From NCBI RefSeq assembly GCF_003289945.1, contig NZ_QMBP01000018.1, forward strand, positions 1 through 64,000: a DNA stretch of 64,000 nucleotides, written 5' to 3'. The notes under the pieces were generated by a model, which saw only the letters and a program-made list of their open reading frames with translations, was not told where the DNA came from and did no database searches. Each line of letters begins with the position of its first letter. Within the stretch, counting starts at the first letter, position 1. This DNA is from Mesorhizobium hawassense. Its GTDB lineage: Bacteria > Pseudomonadota > Alphaproteobacteria > Rhizobiales > Rhizobiaceae. The position numbers and the translations under genes were made by a program. This document shows, piece after piece, positions 1 to 8,404 of this stretch.

Positions 1-2
1 TG

Positions 3-762
3 TTCTACTATTCCCGCGATCGCCGAGGAGAACATCCCGCGGCGCATCTCGCCGGCTGGAGTGGCATTCTGCAGGCCGATGCCTTTGGCGGTCATGGCGA
101 TCTCTATGCGACGGATCGTCAGCCGGCGCCTGTTCTGGAAGCCAGCTGCTGGGCCCACAGCCGGCGCAAAGTGTTCGAGCTGGCCGATATCGAAGCGGCG
201 GCGCGCAAGAAGGCGCGCGGCGAGAAGCCCAACCTGGTCTATCCGCTCGCGGTTGAAGCCGTGAAGCGCATCGATGCCCTGTTCGATATCGAGCGCGCGA
301 TCAATGGCCTGTCGCCAGCCCAGCGCCACGCCGTGCGCCAGGAGCGGAGCATGCCGCTGGTCACCGAATTCGAGCGCTGGATGATCGAGACGCGCGACAA
401 GCTCTCGCGCGGACACGATCTGAGCAAGGCCTTCAACTACATGCTGCGTCGCTGGTTATCTTTCACCCGGTTCCTCGACGATGGGCGGATTTGCCTGTCG
501 AACAACGCAGCCGAGGGAGCCCTGCGTGGCATCGCTCTCGGCAGAAAGTCCTGGCTGGTTCTGCGGTTCCGATCGCGGCGGACAGCGCGCTGCCGTTCTC
601 TACAGCCTGATCGTCAGCGCCACGATGAACGATATCGACCCTCAGGCCTGGCTCGCCGATATCCTGGCGCGCATCGCGGCACACCCAGCCCAGCGGATCG
701 ATGATTTGCTGCCGTGGAATTGGAGATCCGCAAAACTGCGGACCCAACCAGCGGCGGCCTGA
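3..762 (+). pseudogene. IS66-family transposase, 3' part, frameshifted
   Basis: This is the C-terminal half of an IS66-type transposase; the 5' part lies outside the window. One open frame starts at base 3 and runs to about 555. It includes the conserved CWAHSRRKVFE stretch and the late SNNAAEGALRGIALGRKSW block. An extra base at about 555-560 then moves the homology into the next frame (CGSDRGGQRAAVLYSLI, then the PQAWLADILARIAAHP tail), ending at 762. The frameshift breaks the late catalytic region, so the copy is probably inactive. It marks the left part of the window as mobile-element-rich DNA. The family call rests on recognised motifs. Confidence 0.85.
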
Positions 763-764
763 TC

Positions 765-998
765 ATGCAGCGCAATAAGGTGCATCACGTCCACACCATC
801 GACCGTGTCGCCAGGGACCTCGGCGTCAGCGAAGAGCTCATCCAGGACCTTGCCCTCGGTCTCGAGCCCGAGGACGGCGTCATCTGGGTCTACGGAGCCA
901 ACGATGACGACGGGATCTTGGCCTTCACCGATGAAGGCATCGAGGAGGTCGAACTCCTCCTCGAAGAATATCATCGCGTCTCCGCATCGAAAACTTGA
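765..998 (+). CDS. small acidic hypothetical protein next to IS66
   Basis: A 77-residue protein from the ATG at 765; a GTG at 714 would add 17 residues but overlaps the transposase tail. It is rich in Asp and Glu, especially near its C-terminus, and contains VARDLGVSEELIQDLALGLEPEDGVIWVYG-like text in which an N-terminal helical segment looks helix-turn-helix-like. It begins just after the IS66 stop and reads the same way, so it may travel with that element. Its function is not recognised. The even codon use and good protein-like composition support a real gene. Confidence 0.5.
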   Translation: MQRNKVHHVHTIDRVARDLGVSEELIQDLALGLEPEDGVIWVYGANDDDGILAFTDEGIEEVELLLEEYHRVSASKT

Positions 999-1084
999 CC
1001 TCAGCACCCGATGCTCATGGCCGCGGGATACGCACGTCTGCGGTCCTCACCGGATGCGTACGACGATCCAGCGCCAGCCTTCGT

Positions 1085-2767
1085 TTAGGACAGGTCAGGT
1101 TCGCTTGTCTTCGTCAGCAACAAGCCATCGCACCATACGTAGCCTACTTGTCCCCACTCGCAGGCCGCTGCAGCATCGGGAAAGAAACCCCGGCCGTTAT
1201 AATTGGCACTCGTGTTGCAGAGCAGAGGGATGCCGGTAAGACTTTCATATTCGACCAGGAGTTTTGAGACCTCGTGATCAGAATGTCTCGATACGGTTTG
1301 GAGCCGAGCCGTTCCATCAAGGTGCACAACGGCAGGGATCCGTTCTCGCCACTCCGGACGGGTCGTATGATCAAAGAGCATATACGGATCTGGCGTGCCG
1401 GGTGTGAAAATCTTCTGCGCTCGATCTTCCAAGCAAATTGGTGCTACTGGTCGGAAATACTCGCGAAACTTCACCTCGTTCAGATGATCCTTCATCCAAA
1501 GTGAAGTCGCGGCGGCCAAGATGCTTCTGCCACCCAACGCCCTGGGCCCAAGTTCAGCCCGGCCCACCAGGAAAACAACCGGTTCATTAGATGCCAGTAT
1601 CCCGGCGAGTTCGGCCAAGGTGCACGGAGCGGCCTTCCATCCGCGTGGGATCGCGCTGTTCCTCAGCTTAGGACCACTGTAGACTGACCAGTCCAGCGAA
1701 ACGAGACCACGGTCGACAGCGAGCGCGCAGCAGGCAGCGCCAATAGCTGATCCGCTGTCATTGGGGAATGGGGGCACCCAAACCGATTCAAAGAGACCGC
1801 TCGCACGGAGAGCGCTGTTCCACTTGATATTCAGGCCGCATCCGCCGGCAATGCACAAATTGCGTGCTCCCAATTGGGAATGAGCCTGTAGAACAGTCGC
1901 CAACTCTCCGACAAGGAGCCGCTCAAGGAAAATATGAAATGACGCGAGTACATCCTCGGCACATTCGTTCTGCAACCGAAACGCGCCTGCACTGAAGTAA
2001 TCATGCACACGCGCCAGCAATGCCTCGACATTATGAATATCTTCTCTATAACTCGCTGCAAGCGGATTCTCGCCAGAAAAGTGTTCTTCATAGAGCTCGC
2101 GGAAAACATCTACGATATTTTCCCGGGCGGTCCCTAGTGCGATATAAGCCATCAACTTTCCGGCGACACCTAAGTCCCAGCTTTCTGAACCCGGCTTCCT
2201 GTACGGCCCAAAATGGTGCCCGGCGATGGCATAGGCATGACCTATCATCGGGAACAGACACTCGACCAATCGGACTCCTTTTTGTTCTACATAGTAGAGC
2301 CTTGGAAATATGCAGCCATCCCACACTAAACAGAACGAAGGTTCTTCGGCCTCTGCAAACGGGCTGGTACAGTACGCCGAGACTACGTGGCTTATGACAT
2401 GAGGAAAACTTTTGTAAGGCAGGATTGTGCCGCCCAATGCGAGGCCAGAACCGTCATGGGGTCTCAGAGGGTCCTCTGGCCACCGTTCGATATAGGGACC
2501 TCCGCTGAGAGTTATAGGAGCACCTTCGCTGATTACCTGGAACTGCGATTCAACTTCTCCGTCCCATCCGTCGATTACGAACTGATCAACGTCGCCTATG
2601 CTAAAGCCGTGTTCTTCCAAGGCTTCGACAATAGCATCGAGGTTGTCGATAGCCTGATATCGGGGGTTGTTGTTGCGCTTCTCCTGCTCGATGCAGAAGA
2701 CAAGTTTCCCGTCTTCAACGAGGGCAACTGCTCCGTCGTGTGTCAGTTTAATTCCGCAGATGAGCAT
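1085..2767 (-). CDS. nodU: NodU, Nod factor 6-O-carbamoyltransferase
   Basis: A 560-residue carbamoyltransferase of the NodU/CmcH family, which transfers carbamoyl from carbamoyl phosphate to the non-reducing terminal glucosamine of the Nod factor in the cytoplasm. The N-terminus MLICGIKLTHDG starts the usual ATP-binding fold. Later family blocks include the GGCGLNIKWNS region, the GRAELGPRALGGRS block and the REYFRPVAPICLED block, with LLCNTSANYNGRG near the end. The frame stays open upstream, but the ATG at 2767 gives the family start and lies 14 bases after nodS. Length and pairing with nodS favour NodU over the longer NolO. The gene is last in the nodA-nodS-nodU unit behind the nod box at 4452-4498. 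Confidence 0.93.
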   Translation of the reverse strand: MLICGIKLTHDGAVALVEDGKLVFCIEQEKRNNNPRYQAIDNLDAIVEALEEHGFSIGDVDQFVIDGWDGEVESQFQVISEGAPITLSGGPYIERWPEDPLRPHDGSGLALGGTILPYKSFPHVISHVVSAYCTSPFAEAEEPSFCLVWDGCIFPRLYYVEQKGVRLVECLFPMIGHAYAIAGHHFGPYRKPGSESWDLGVAGKLMAYIALGTARENIVDVFRELYEEHFSGENPLAASYREDIHNVEALLARVHDYFSAGAFRLQNECAEDVLASFHIFLERLLVGELATVLQAHSQLGARNLCIAGGCGLNIKWNSALRASGLFESVWVPPFPNDSGSAIGAACCALAVDRGLVSLDWSVYSGPKLRNSAIPRGWKAAPCTLAELAGILASNEPVVFLVGRAELGPRALGGRSILAAATSLWMKDHLNEVKFREYFRPVAPICLEDRAQKIFTPGTPDPYMLFDHTTRPEWRERIPAVVHLDGTARLQTVSRHSDHEVSKLLVEYESLTGIPLLCNTSANYNGRGFFPDAAAACEWGQVGYVWCDGLLLTKTSEPDLS

Positions 2768-2781
2768 AAGGTCTCCATATT

Positions 2782-3414
2782 TTAAGCGGCAGCCGCATCG
2801 TTGAGGGAGGGATGCCGATATCGGGCAAGTAGACAGTCTTCGTTGGCGGACGGGCCGGTGCATCGCAAACGCTCGATTTGCACCAATTCCTCGTCCAAGA
2901 TGGCTATGACGGTCTCGGCTCCCGCCACGTGTCCCCAGCGTAGGCAGTTCGCATCACCAGCCGAGCCGAATATTAGGTGACCGGTCGGCGCAAGCAGCTT
3001 TGCCAACTTTCTGACGGCCGTTCGCATGTCATCGACACTTCCGAGGTAGTAAAGCACCTCAGCCACCACTATCAGATCAAATAATTCATCGGCCATGAAC
3101 TCCAGAACATCGCTTTTGATCCAGGAGACATTCGGTGGGTAATTTAGACGCGTCCGGGTTCGATCGAGCGCTTGAGGCACAACGTCAATCACGGTCAGTT
3201 GCTGGCAATGGGGCACAAGTTTTTCGGTGAACGCACCGGCAGCGCATCCTACTTCGAGCGCATTTGTGATTGGCTGCTGCGCAAGCGCCAGCCGCAGCAT
3301 CTGTCTATATCGATACTGTTCGAATGGGTTACTATCAAGTCGCCATGGGTCGTCTGCAGCCAGTTCATCGTGCAGCAACTGATAGAGTCTTTTCTGGCTC
3401 GGATCGTTGGGCAT
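2782..3414 (-). CDS. nodS: NodS, SAM-dependent N-methyltransferase for Nod factor
   Basis: A 210-residue class I methyltransferase that methylates the free amino group of the deacetylated non-reducing end sugar of the chitooligosaccharide. The SAM-binding motif is ALEVGCAAGAFTEKL near residue 53, followed by an acidic TVIDVVPQAL strand and the DLIVVAEVLYYL motif. The ATG at 3414 is chosen because MPNDPSQKRLYQLL matches the normal NodS length; the frame stays open upstream with no similarity I can recognise. It lies 14 bases before nodU and about 350 bases after nodA. In other rhizobia nodB and nodC fill that gap, but here they are 28 kb away. Expected to be transcribed from the nodA nod box. 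Confidence 0.93.
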   Translation of the reverse strand: MPNDPSQKRLYQLLHDELAADDPWRLDSNPFEQYRYRQMLRLALAQQPITNALEVGCAAGAFTEKLVPHCQQLTVIDVVPQALDRTRTRLNYPPNVSWIKSDVLEFMADELFDLIVVAEVLYYLGSVDDMRTAVRKLAKLLAPTGHLIFGSAGDANCLRWGHVAGAETVIAILDEELVQIERLRCTGPSANEDCLLARYRHPSLNDAAAA

Positions 3415-3764
3415 CCTACGGCTGCTCCTGTCACTGATATTTATGTTTGCCTTCCGCCGCGCTCGCGTTGGCTCGATCGTTGAGGGTCCCAAAGGCCATT
3501 CGCAACGACCCTGATCCTTCCGCGCTGCAGGCGGACCTTTCTGCCGCTGCAAATACGCGAGCCGACACAGCAAAAGGGCCGCGAAGAGCCCTGCCACATC
3601 GCGTGCACGGTGAGGGATCAGCCAAGGCACCAGGAATTCAGAATGTCGCGGCACGCTATTTGGCTGAGCTCGGAGGTCAGGCATGGAGAATGGGTTGGGC
3701 CGCTTCAATCAAATACACATTGCGCTCGGCGCCATTGGGCGACGATCTGTAAGAATTTGCTCCG
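3415..3764 (-). other. nodA-nodS spacer with possible nodC relic
   Basis: About 350 bases without an intact gene, where nodB and nodC lie in a standard nodABCSU operon. On the minus strand a frame that continues into nodS encodes LVPWLIPHRARDVAGLF followed by a hydrophobic ALLLCRLAYLQRQ stretch. This faintly recalls the TVPWFTVLMI...RC segment near the end of NodC. The match is too weak to name the spacer a nodC relic with confidence. Confidence 0.3.
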
Positions 3765-4355
3765 TCATAACTCTGGACCGTTACGGACAATTGTCGTGCC
3801 GGACGGCCATTGATCTATCGGGCGTGCTATCGGAAAAACTACGGCAAGAGGCTCCTCAATTCGCGTGGCGGGCAGATCGGGATAGACCTCTGGAAGCGTG
3901 GAATGCACGCGGACACCGGGCAGGATGGTCCCAACACCGCCGCGGCATAGCCTATCGACGCGTTTGTAGAGCGCGTGGCGAATTGTGCCGAACGCGAACG
4001 GGACTCCGAGCCGCTGCAACTCCGGATACATCATAAACATTGAATGAGTTAACCCAAGCCCTTCAAGGTTAGAACGGACTCCCCATAACCCCAACTCTCC
4101 CACCAGCAGATCGACCTCTCCGACCCTAATGAAACGTCGGAGCATTCCGATGTGGGCGGCGACTCCATAGGGGTCGTACCCAATCACGCGCATTTCAGGC
4201 CGCGCCCCGGCCCAGCTGCGACCCCCTTCAAAGGGCTTTGCATTGAATTCTCCGGTCGGCCCGTATGTATTACGGAAGAACTCGGACAGTTGTGCGTGAT
4301 CGTCTACTTGCAATTCTGTTTCCCAACAGATCTTCCATTTCAAGTCAGGTGGCAT
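3765..4355 (-). CDS. nodA: NodA, Nod factor N-acyltransferase
   Basis: A 196-residue NodA, the standard length. It transfers a fatty acyl chain from acyl carrier protein to the deacetylated amino group made by NodB, a core step of lipo-chitooligosaccharide synthesis. Recognisable NodA text includes MPPDLKWKICWETEL at the start, FEGGRSWAGARPE in the first third, VGELGLWGVRSNLEGLG in the middle and MYPELQRLGVPFAFGT later. It is the first gene of the nodA-nodS-nodU unit, and its ATG lies 96 bases downstream of a strong nod box (4452-4498), so it should be induced by NodD plus flavonoids. The nodBC pair that usually follows nodA is at 31.5-33.6 kb. Confidence 0.97.
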   Translation of the reverse strand: MPPDLKWKICWETELQVDDHAQLSEFFRNTYGPTGEFNAKPFEGGRSWAGARPEMRVIGYDPYGVAAHIGMLRRFIRVGEVDLLVGELGLWGVRSNLEGLGLTHSMFMMYPELQRLGVPFAFGTIRHALYKRVDRLCRGGVGTILPGVRVHSTLPEVYPDLPATRIEEPLAVVFPIARPIDQWPSGTTIVRNGPEL

Positions 4356-4451
4356 TTTCTTTCTCCATCTGTCATTTCAATGTCGAGGGATCGCCTCACC
4401 GCCAAGCCGGAAAAGACCCATCCTATTAGACGTATATGAAGTAATAGCGAC

Positions 4452-4498
4452 TTACAGCGAAATTGATTGTTTGGATGAAGACCATCCATCCTATGGAT
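4452..4498 (-). promoter_or_regulatory. nod box upstream of nodA
   Basis: Read on the minus strand, this 47-base element has ATCCAT, four bases, TGGATG, six bases, then ATCCAAACAATCAATTT. That is a near-perfect match to the LysR-type NodD binding site (nod box) with exact spacing. It ends 96 bases before the nodA start codon. Confidence 0.93.
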
Positions 4499-4718
4499 TG
4501 AGAATGTGTAGGATGCATTATGAGAAGAAGCCTAGATGGCGTTCACGTTTCCCTTCCACTTGACGCCTCGACCTCATCGGTCCACAGGATGCCGCTAGCG
4601 CCGATGAGAGACCGAGTTTAGCCGAATGAAACCTTACAGCTTGTGCTACGTGCATCCTGCAGTCTTGCACCAGCATTGGCGGGAGCTACTTTGACGCCGA
4701 GATCGGGATCGCGATCCG

Positions 4719-5194
4719 TTACGGTTTGCCGTTGGCGGGAGGTCCCCTTCGCGGATGGCCATTACACACGCGGTAGCCACGCCTTCCCTGCCAGTCGCAC
4801 GCACTCCAACAGGCCGTAACTACCCCCCGGCAATAGCGGGCGCTGCTACGCGAAAATTTGGTCCGGTCTCCTAAAGAATCAATCTCGTCGACGAAGTTGA
4901 TCGATGGCGCAGTCTTCTTCGCCCCGTCGAAAGGTCGTCGCATCGCATTCAGCAACTCTCCGAGATGGCCGGTGCGCTTGCCATGGGCCTGGATCCGGCA
5001 ACCAGGTGGACACCGCAGGTGCGTGCCAACGAACTCGTCTTCCCGCATCCAAGCGGCCCCGACAGCAGGGTTCCCTTGTCCACGGCCGCCCATCGGAGAC
5101 GGCCGGCTTGCCAATCGGAAAGGTCGACCGCCAGCTCGCTGCCCCGATCGGCAGCCGCCCAGTAGTGCAGGTTTGGAGATAGCTTCGCACGCAA
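4719..5194 (-). pseudogene. AAA+ ATPase (FtsH-like module), decayed
   Basis: Minus-strand homology to an AAA+ ATPase split over two frames. The first piece (5194 to about 5000) has an upstream VDLSDWQAGRLRWAAVD segment and a Walker A region, LLSGPLGCGKTSSLARTCGVHLV, with an extra residue in the loop. The second piece, in another frame, has GELLNAMRRPFDGAKKTAPSI leading into the Walker B and sensor stretch FVDEIDSLGDR. At least one frameshift separates them and the rest of the protein is missing. It is a remnant with no likely function, typical of the debris on symbiosis islands. Confidence 0.65.
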
Positions 5195-5403
5195 GGCATG
5201 TTCTTCTTCAAAGCTAGTTCGGTCGAAAGCTGCTACGTGTTTGGTGATTGGCTATCGTGCCTTCCCATGCCAGTACCTGCGGCGGCACACGGCCGCTTCC
5301 GGTCCTATTTTCGCCCCGTCGAGTTCAACCTCAATGAAAGCGACGCAGCACCAGGGATGCATCGTCGCCTTCCGGGAAACCCGGCCCATGGCAGGGTAGG
5401 CAC

Positions 5404-5655
5404 CATCGCGCGGTTCAGGAAGCCGCCGAAGTCACCGGCACCCTCAAGCGCGTCAGCCCGCATATGCTGCGGCACAGCTTCGCCACCCACCTGCTCGAGC
5501 AGGACGTCGACATCCGCGTCATCCAGGTGCTGCTCGGGCACAGCAAGCTCGAAACGACCGCGCTCGACACCAAGATCTCGACCCGGACGATCCACGCGGT
5601 CGCCGGGCCGCTCGACCCGCTGATAGCGCTGATGGACGATAAGTCGCCTGAGCGT
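5404..5655 (+). pseudogene. tyrosine recombinase C-terminal fragment, catalytic Tyr lost
   Basis: An 84-residue fragment of a XerC/D-like tyrosine recombinase of the type often found beside IS91-like elements. It keeps HMLRHSFATHLLEQ with the HxxR pair and LLGHSKLETTAL with the second His. The residue that should be the nucleophilic tyrosine, in the expected TTALYTK, is Asp (TTALDTK). There is no start and no N-terminal domain, and the tail runs into unrelated sequence. It cannot be active. Confidence 0.75.
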
Positions 5656-5925
5656 TCGCGACAGGCGCTGGCACACCCAGCAACACAAATTCCCATAGCG
5701 CACAGCATGCGGCCCGCGGGTTCCTGCATGGGAGGCTTTCGTACGCCTGACGGCACCCGAAACCCGAAACCCTTCACAATGTCGGACATCGGACATGCCC
5801 TCGGGCTTCGTACTTTGCACTGCCTAGGCTTTTTTCTGGCATGATTTCTGCTGATCAAGGCGTAAGCACTCGCAGTCGGCTCACCACACGACCAGTCCGC
5901 CCTCTATCTGCATTGGAGAATCGAG

Positions 5926-6399
5926 ATGGCTACACCCATTCAGCAGTTGACCAACCAGGTCGACGACAATCCCGGGCCCAAATACCAGCCCCCGTGGGAT
6001 TTTCTGCCCGTCGACACGAACACGGGCGTAGGCGGAAAATACATCTACATTGGCTACATTTCAGGCGACAGTAATCCAGTAACGTCAATTAACTTCGTTG
6101 CCTACAGCCAGGCGCAGGCAAACCCGCCCTCGGGCTGGAGCTGGACGGGTCAAGATTTGAAACAAGGAGCAGGCGGCAAGTTTATCTATATGATTTGGAA
6201 AAACGGCGAGCCGGGCAAACAGCCCATCTCAGCGCTTCAACTGCTCGTGACGAACCAGCCTTCCCCCCCTTATATCGCTGGCTACGAGGCGATCAACCAA
6301 GACCTGAACCAAGGCGCTGGTGGACCGTACATCTGGCCATATTACAGCACGACCGTCCAGATGCAGGCCAAGGCAGAGGCCATCCTTGTGAAAGAATAG
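5926..6399 (+). CDS. MABP-like beta-prism protein
   Basis: A 157-residue protein with three related blades: GGKYIYIGY near residue 37, DLKQGAGGKFIYMIW near 78 and DLNQGAGGPYIWPYY near 124. The DLN-x-GAGG-x-YIY pattern is the hallmark of the MABP (MVB12-associated beta-prism) domain known from eukaryotic trafficking proteins and some bacterial proteins. No signal peptide or membrane segment is visible. A GGAG ribosome site at 5915 supports the ATG at 5926. It stands alone between broken mobile-element genes yet is intact, which suggests recent arrival or selection. Its role is unknown; membrane or carbohydrate binding is only a guess. Confidence 0.7.
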   Translation: MATPIQQLTNQVDDNPGPKYQPPWDFLPVDTNTGVGGKYIYIGYISGDSNPVTSINFVAYSQAQANPPSGWSWTGQDLKQGAGGKFIYMIWKNGEPGKQPISALQLLVTNQPSPPYIAGYEAINQDLNQGAGGPYIWPYYSTTVQMQAKAEAILVKE

Positions 6400-6756
6400 C
6401 CGGGTCTCGAAAGGCTCGTCCTGTCACGACAACATCGCCTCGGCAAAGCTGTTCGCATCGTGGTACTGCATCTCCTGTCCCCGTGTCGTGCAACCAGCAG
6501 ATGCGCACATCTGAAAAGCCGGCCCGGCAGAGTGTTTTTCGGTGGCGTCACAGAGGGCGGCCAAGCCTGCGCTGGAGCCAGCTCAGCGCGCCGCCCCACT
6601 GGCTCACCAACCTGCTGGAGCAAAACGATGCCATACGGGCACGCCGCCATGCACCGGTATCGAGGCTGGAAATCGCCCTCATGCTAAGAAAGGCTCGCTG
6701 CCGGGAGGAGGTGACAGCGGACCGATATGTTTCCGACAGCGGCTCGGCCCTAGCAA
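6400..6756. other. no recognisable gene
   Basis: Between the MABP-like gene and the IS3 remnant. Open frames here have no recognisable similarity. Confidence 0.4.
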
Positions 6757-6998
6757 AGGGACACGCAACTGTTCGCCCAGGCACTGAGCCCTGTGCCGCG
6801 CTTCACACCCGTCGCCCGCTCCCAGCCCAACGGCATGTCAGAAGCCTTCGTCCAAAACGTCAAGCGGCACTACATCCGCATCTCACCCCTTCCGATGCCG
6901 AAACCGCGCTCCGGCAGATCGGCGAATGGACAGACGGGTATCACGAAATTCATCCCCATTCCGGCCCCAAAGGCACTTCATCAGAGGTCTCACCCTAA
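6757..6998 (+). pseudogene. IS3-family transposase (OrfB) 3' remnant
   Basis: The remains of an IS3/IS2-type integrase-core transposase. One frame gives QLFAQALSPVPRFTPVARSQ followed by NGMSEAFVQNVKRHYIRIS, the late catalytic-core region. After a frameshift at about 6885, the next frame continues SDAETALRQIGEWTDGYHEIHPHS. The catalytic part upstream is decayed and no start is present. It is an inactive relic on the nodulation side of the element. Confidence 0.75.
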
Positions 6999-7189
6999 GC
7001 CGACTGTCGAGTAAACGGCGAGCGCTCAAATGACCGGGGGGCAATGACCCTGGTTTGGTTTGGCTGTCCTGAGGCTATATGTGATGAAAACCTACTGCGT
7101 TGAAAGCCTCTGCATGTCCGCGTCGACGCTATAAGCAGTGGTTTGCGGGGGACCGCCGAGATAATCACCAGTGAGACACCAACCACACG

Positions 7190-8404
7190 TCACTCATTGG
7201 GCAAATGACGTTCAAGCGGTTCAATCAGTCTGCTTGCCGTCGCCAAGATTATCCATATCGCTAAGACGACTAAGGGTATGGCCGGATGTGCATAATCGGG
7301 AAACTGAGCAAAGAAGCCGGAAATGTCATTGTTCGGCCCCTGGGAGACCGGCTGCTGGTACGGCTCAAGCATATGGTTTGTTAGCAGCCAGCCAAAGAAG
7401 GCAAGCGTAAATGAGGTTATGCTTGACTCACGAAACGTTATTATCAGTAACGGCACATACAATGGAATGAAGCTATAGAATATTCTGGTTACATCAGACC
7501 CGCCAATTATCGACAGGATAACGCAGTACACCATCGCAATCGTGGAGAACAACGCGGCATCGTCGGATTTGATTTCTAAAACTTTCTGCCTGTCCAGAAT
7601 AACGTATAATGGCCCGATCGTCATCGATAGCGCGGCCAATGACGCCAACGCATGATTGGGATCCGATATAAAGCGGTAGAACCAAAAGAGTGCTGTCACC
7701 AGTTGCGATTGCGATTGGCAGCCAGTCACCAAGAGCATAAGCTCCTTCAGAACGTACCCGGCCGCAACGATCGAGATACCCGTCAGCCACTTGGCACCAG
7801 ATCTTTCTGTATCCCTTATATAAAATGCAACAAGCAAAGGCAACACATAGAAACTCGCCTCCCTGAATGGAATTCCTGCTATGCATACGAGGCTGGCAAT
7901 TAGAAGTTTCCTTCTAAGTACGAAGAAAAGGCAGCAGGACATTATCAATAGGAATGGCGGATCCATATAGTCGTGGTAGAAGACTGTAAACTTTATCGGC
8001 GCAAAATATAAAAACAAAGACGCTGCCATCGCTGCCGATAAGCCTTTTATGCTCCCACGCCAGAGTGGGCGAGTCGCGAAGAGCAAAACAGCGGAGAACA
8101 GCACCGAGGCAATTAGATTGAAGCCATAAAAACCGAGTCGATTATGGAGAATGTTCACCAGGATCCACGGTGTCCCGACGCGAACGCAATAGGGAAAGGC
8201 TATATCGGACCCCGAACCACCTTCAGCAGCTAAAAACCGAAGAATTCTATCGTAGTATACTCCATCCCAACCCAGGCCATTTGACACTCGTACAGACTCT
8301 TGAGCAAATAAAATCCAGGCTAGGCCCGCCATTCCGGCAGTTATAAAAAATCCGGCGATAATCGACTCTATTCTTCTCCTGCTCATGGCAACGCTGACCA
8401 TCAC
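7190..8404 (-). CDS. polytopic GT-C-like membrane protein, candidate D-arabinosyltransferase
   Basis: A 404-residue integral membrane protein with about 9-11 hydrophobic segments. The first follows a short basic N-terminus, and the first outer loop contains LGWDGVYYDRI (Asp47, Asp52), the loop position where GT-C glycosyltransferases carry their catalytic acidic residue. It is the last gene of the nod-box operon, and its start overlaps the noeP stop by four bases (ATGA). The four genes upstream resemble the mycobacterial pathway for a lipid-linked D-arabinose donor, and mycobacterial arabinosyltransferases that use this donor are GT-C proteins. A role in moving arabinose onto the Nod factor is therefore inferred from context and topology. 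I recognise no named orthologue. Confidence 0.6.
   Translation of the reverse strand: MMVSVAMSRRRIESIIAGFFITAGMAGLAWILFAQESVRVSNGLGWDGVYYDRILRFLAAEGGSGSDIAFPYCVRVGTPWILVNILHNRLGFYGFNLIASVLFSAVLLFATRPLWRGSIKGLSAAMAASLFLYFAPIKFTVFYHDYMDPPFLLIMSCCLFFVLRRKLLIASLVCIAGIPFREASFYVLPLLVAFYIRDTERSGAKWLTGISIVAAGYVLKELMLLVTGCQSQSQLVTALFWFYRFISDPNHALASLAALSMTIGPLYVILDRQKVLEIKSDDAALFSTIAMVYCVILSIIGGSDVTRIFYSFIPLYVPLLIITFRESSITSFTLAFFGWLLTNHMLEPYQQPVSQGPNNDISGFFAQFPDYAHPAIPLVVLAIWIILATASRLIEPLERHLPNE

Noticed and set aside
3415..3708. N-terminal extension of NodS
   Set aside because: Open frame, but with no NodS similarity before MPNDPSQ; the family length fits the start at 3414.
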